This document shows positions 61,135 to 64,000 of a stretch of DNA of 64,000 bases, one piece after another. The notes under the pieces are model-generated. The model had not been told where the DNA came from and did not search any database. It saw only the letters and a program-made list of their open reading frames with translations. Each line of letters opens with the position of its first letter. Within the stretch, counting starts at the first letter, position 1. Source of the stretch: DASQZT01 sp963728965 (GTDB lineage Bacteria; Acidobacteriota; Terriglobia; Bryobacterales; Bryobacteraceae); NCBI GenBank assembly GCA_963728965.1, contig CAVSMH010000012.1:744001-808000 (forward strand), written 5' to 3'. The translations under genes and the position numbers were made by a program.

Positions 61135-62129
61135 GTATTTCCGCCGTCGTGCCGGTCTGGAACGGGCGCGATCTGCTGGCGCGGCTGCTCGACACGCTGG
61201 AGGCGCAGACGCTCCGCGCCGGCGAACTCCTGGTGATCGACAACGGCTCCACCGACGGCGCTCCGGAGATGGCGCGGCGGCGAGGCGCGCGGGTGATCCC
61301 CATGGGCCGCAACGCCGGATTTGCCGCCGCGGTCAACCGCGGCATCCGCGAGAGCCAGGGTGAGGCGGTGGCGGTGTTGAACAGCGATGTCGAACTCGCC
61401 CCCGACTACCTCGAGCTTCTGGCGGGTGCGAACGCCTGGTTCGCCACCGGGAAAATTCTAACGGGGCCGAAACCCTCCGCGGCCGCGGCGGCGGGCTCGA
61501 TCGACGGCACGTTCGATCTCCTCAGCCGCGGCGGCTGCGCCTGGCGTGTCGGCAGCGGCCGTGCCGATGGGCCGATGTTCTCCGTTTCGCTTCCCATCGC
61601 TTCTCCGCCGTGGACCGCCGCGCTGTTTCGCGCCGACCTGTTCCGACGGGTAGGGTTTCTCGAGGAAAGCTTCGGGTCGTACCTCGAGGATGTCGATTTC
61701 GGGCTGCGGTGCGCCGCGGAGGGCATCGAAGGCTGGTACGAACCACGGGCCGTGGCGTGGCATCGCGGGAGCGCCGCACTGGGCCGCTGGCACCACGAAA
61801 CCGTTCGCCTGATTGCGCGCAACCAGGTGCTCCTGCTCGCCCGGCACTATCCCGGAGATGTGCTGCGGCGCTGGGCATGGCCGATTCTGACAGCACACCT
61901 TCTTTGGGGTGCTGTGGCACTGCGGCACGGTAAGTTCAGCGCCTGGCTGGTGGGGAAAGGCCAGGGAATCCGGATGTGGCGGGAGGCGCGAAGAGTTAGT
62001 AAGTTCCACGCAGGTGTACTAGAACGGATAAGTACGAATGATTACGCCATCTATCGGATTCAGGCATCTACCCGATTCGACTTATATTGGCGTCTGTATT
62101 TTCTTCTCACCGCGCGTGAGAGCAAGTGA
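61131..62129 (+). CDS. GT2 glycosyltransferase (rhamnosyltransferase-like)
   Basis: A 332-aa GT2 enzyme. ISAVVPVWNGRDLLARLLD, LLVIDNGSTDGAPEMARR, AVAVLNSDVELAPDYLELL (SDV metal motif), SFGSYLEDVDFGLRCAAEG (ED/GLR). The C-terminal ~90 residues contain amphipathic and hydrophobic helices that may touch the membrane. It starts in ATGA with the preceding gene. The last ~40 codons are noticeably A+T-richer than the rest. Confidence 0.87.
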   Translation: MSISAVVPVWNGRDLLARLLDTLEAQTLRAGELLVIDNGSTDGAPEMARRRGARVIPMGRNAGFAAAVNRGIRESQGEAVAVLNSDVELAPDYLELLAGANAWFATGKILTGPKPSAAAAAGSIDGTFDLLSRGGCAWRVGSGRADGPMFSVSLPIASPPWTAALFRADLFRRVGFLEESFGSYLEDVDFGLRCAAEGIEGWYEPRAVAWHRGSAALGRWHHETVRLIARNQVLLLARHYPGDVLRRWAWPILTAHLLWGAVALRHGKFSAWLVGKGQGIRMWREARRVSKFHAGVLERISTNDYAIYRIQASTRFDLYWRLYFLLTARESK

Positions 62130-62132
62130 CGC

Positions 62133-63068
62133 ATGTCCGAGATCGGCATTGTTCTTGTTACCTATAACTCGGCGCCTGAAATCGGCGTGGCGCTGGATGC
62201 GGCATTGCGCACCGGCGCGCGGGTCATCGTGGTGGATAATGCCTCCACCGACGACACGCTCGAAGAAGTTCGCTGCCGCAATGTAGAGTGCATCGCCAAT
62301 GCCGTGAATCGCGGCTTTGCGGCAGCCGCCAATCAGGGGTTTGGCGCGTTGCACTGTCCCTATATTCTGCTGCTGAATCCGGACGCGGTCATTCAGACCG
62401 GACTCGACGCCCTTCGGGAGGCTTGCGATCTGCCCCGCGCGGGGGGCGCCGGCGGCCAGTTGTTGAGCCCCGACGGCTCGCCACAGGTCGGATTCATGGT
62501 GCGGCGGCTGCCCACGCCGGCGTCGTTGATTTTGGAAGTTCTGTTGCTGAACCGGATCTGGCCGAAGAACCCGGTGAACCGCCGCTACCGCGGGTTGGAC
62601 TGGGATCTTCGGGCACGCATTCCAGTGGAGCAGCCCGCCGGCGCGTTCCTCCTGATCCGGCGGGCAGTATGGCAGGAACTGGGCGGTTTCGACGAAGGAT
62701 TCTACCCGCTCTGGTTCGAAGACGTGGACTTGTGCCGGCGCATGATGGACCGGGGTTACCGCATCTATTACGTGCCGGAGGCTGTTGCGAAACACACAGG
62801 CGCTCACTCGATTGCACGATTACCAGTAGAGTTACGCAGATTTTATTGGTATGGTAGTCTACTGAGATATTCAGCCAAACACTTTCGCCCGGTGTTTCAT
62901 CGTAGTTTGTGTCTGGCGGTTATCGTAGGCTCCTTTTTGCGGATCATCGGAGGGTCGGCGTTCGAAGGCAGCCGGAAATCCAGGATGGCGTACGGTAAAG
63001 TGATACGACTCGCCAGCCGCGCTCTTCGGCGCGGGTGGAGGGACGAAGTTGTTGTTCCCGGTTCCTAA
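62133..63068 (+). CDS. GT2 glycosyltransferase (WbbL-like)
   Basis: A 311-aa GT2 enzyme of the WbbL/rhamnosyl type: IGIVLVTYNSAPEIGVALD, VIVVDNASTDDTLEEV, ILLLNPDAVIQTGLDAL (NPDA metal motif), LWFEDVDLCRRMMDRGYR and IYYVPEAVAKHTGAHS. The C-terminal tail after residue ~240 is basic and encoded by A+T-richer DNA than its neighbours. It follows the previous gene by 3 bp. Confidence 0.88.
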   Translation: MSEIGIVLVTYNSAPEIGVALDAALRTGARVIVVDNASTDDTLEEVRCRNVECIANAVNRGFAAAANQGFGALHCPYILLLNPDAVIQTGLDALREACDLPRAGGAGGQLLSPDGSPQVGFMVRRLPTPASLILEVLLLNRIWPKNPVNRRYRGLDWDLRARIPVEQPAGAFLLIRRAVWQELGGFDEGFYPLWFEDVDLCRRMMDRGYRIYYVPEAVAKHTGAHSIARLPVELRRFYWYGSLLRYSAKHFRPVFHRSLCLAVIVGSFLRIIGGSAFEGSRKSRMAYGKVIRLASRALRRGWRDEVVVPGS

Positions 63069-63121
63069 AGACAAACTGGTCAAGGGATGTTCGGATTGTT
63101 CTCGATCTCAGGTTCCTGTTC

Positions 63122-64000
63122 ATGGCGCACAACGACTTCGTCTCTGTCACGATAGTTACGTATAACAGCGGCCGGTTCATCAAACGCTGTCTCGAATCGG
63201 TATTAGCCCAACGATACGGTCAAAAAGAGATTGTCGTTGTTGACAATGCGTCTACCGACGGAACTGTAGATATCCTGGAACAGTTCGAAGATCGCTGCCA
63301 GATCTACTACAACAACGAGAACATCGGCTTCGCGGCGGCGCAGAATCAAGCGATCGGACTCTCCAGCGGCGACTGGGTGATGACTCTCAACCCGGACGTC
63401 CTGTTACTCCCGAATTTCATCCAGGCGCTGGTGGATGCCGGTAACTTCGATGCGCGCATCGGGACGGTCTGCGGCAAGCTGTTGACCATGTCGGCGCATT
63501 TCGAGATTCCCGAAAAGCCGGTGGTGGATTCGACCGGTATCTACTTCAATCCCATGCTGCGTCATCTCGACCGCGGCAGCCAGGAAGTGGACAACGGTCA
63601 CTATCTGCAGTACGAGTACGTGTTCGGGGCCACCGCCGCGGCGGCACTGTACCGCCGTGCCATGATCCACGACATTGCCCTGGATGGCGAGTTCTTCGAC
63701 ACTGACTTCTTCGTCTATCGCGAGGATGCGGATGTCGCGTGGCGCGCCCAGTTGATGGGGTGGCAGTGTCTCTATGTGCCCTACGCGCGCGGCTACCACG
63801 TTCGCAAGGTACTGCCGGGAAACCGGCGTGCGCTGCCGCACGAAATCAACATGCACTCGGTGAAGAACCGGTTCCTCATGCGCATCAAGAATATCGATCC
63901 GCATCTGTACCGCTCCAACTGGCTCTCCATCAGCGCCCGTGACCTGGTGGTGATCGGCTGCTGCCTGTTGTGGGAGCACACCTCTCTGAAGGCCTTCTGG
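63122..64000 (+). CDS. GT2 glycosyltransferase (C-terminus off window)
   Basis: Open from ATG 63122 to the right edge (293 codons). FVSVTIVTYNSGRFIKRCLE, EIVVVDNASTDGTVDIL, NIGFAAAQNQAIG, WVMTLNPDVLLLPNF and FDTDFFVYREDADVAWRAQL give a clear GT2 family enzyme with the NPDV metal motif and an ED base region. The first ~60 codons are A+T-richer than the rest. No clear Shine-Dalgarno precedes the ATG. Confidence 0.88.
   Translation, partial: MAHNDFVSVTIVTYNSGRFIKRCLESVLAQRYGQKEIVVVDNASTDGTVDILEQFEDRCQIYYNNENIGFAAAQNQAIGLSSGDWVMTLNPDVLLLPNFIQALVDAGNFDARIGTVCGKLLTMSAHFEIPEKPVVDSTGIYFNPMLRHLDRGSQEVDNGHYLQYEYVFGATAAAALYRRAMIHDIALDGEFFDTDFFVYREDADVAWRAQLMGWQCLYVPYARGYHVRKVLPGNRRALPHEINMHSVKNRFLMRIKNIDPHLYRSNWLSISARDLVVIGCCLLWEHTSLKAFW

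Overview
The window is high-G+C DNA with dense, strongly GC3-biased genes that leave long spurious frames behind them. It looks like chromosome from an Acidobacteriota, probably the Bryobacterales/Solibacter group. That placement is an inference from the gene mix: DUF2934 protein, UpxY-type antiterminator at the head of an exopolysaccharide (EPS) locus, HemQ, long ThyX, a TPR-CHAT/ECF-sigma set, and a fused ABC-permease/amidohydrolase. No rRNA or recognisable tRNA is present to confirm it.

Layout. 1-9.2 kb holds housekeeping and mixed genes: a sugar aminotransferase cut by the left edge, a PilT-like ATPase, a metallophosphoesterase, prfB with an intact programmed +1 frameshift coupled to a Sua5/TsaC gene, a small membrane protein, an alpha/beta hydrolase, and an ABC exporter whose permease is fused to an amidohydrolase. 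9.4-10.4 kb holds a DUF2934 protein and lexA. 10.6-29.3 kb is a large EPS locus. It opens with a UpxY/NusG-like antiterminator, a small ribbon-helix-helix protein, a Wza-like export protein and a Wzc-like tyrosine kinase. After an inserted, oppositely oriented beta-helix gene pair it continues with an FAD oxidoreductase, Wzx flippase, six glycosyltransferases, Wzy-like polymerase, acetyltransferase, GDP-fucose-synthase-like epimerase and a WecA-like initiating transferase. Most junctions are 4-bp or longer overlaps.

29.4-32.8 kb has secreted single genes (double VOC protein, parvulin PPIase) and a GH1-like hydrolase, followed by a 139-bp MITE-like element. 33.0-36.9 kb is one tight operon: TusA-like, two DsrE-like proteins, a hybrid histidine kinase with a Cys-rich PAS domain, and an MBL-fold hydrolase. 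36.9-40.5 kb (minus) is trmFO-xerC/D-MATE. A DinB protein and a HemQ gene follow, the latter sitting at the end of a minus-strand flagellar operon flgB-flgC-fliE-fliF-fliG-fliH-fliI-fliJ (41.9-48.2 kb).

48.8-52.6 kb encodes an exported TPR-CHAT protease-like protein, an ECF sigma factor and a membrane zinc-finger anti-sigma factor in one run. This is the most interesting candidate system here. thyX and dut (thymidylate and dUTP metabolism) are divergent at 52.6-54.5 kb. A roughly 475-bp gap follows with a good promoter, a foldable RNA and a possible tiny ORF. 54.9-64 kb is a second surface-glycan locus: Wzt-like ATPase, methyltransferase with a coiled-coil tail, a GT2-GT4 fusion, and four GT2 enzymes, the last cut by the right edge.
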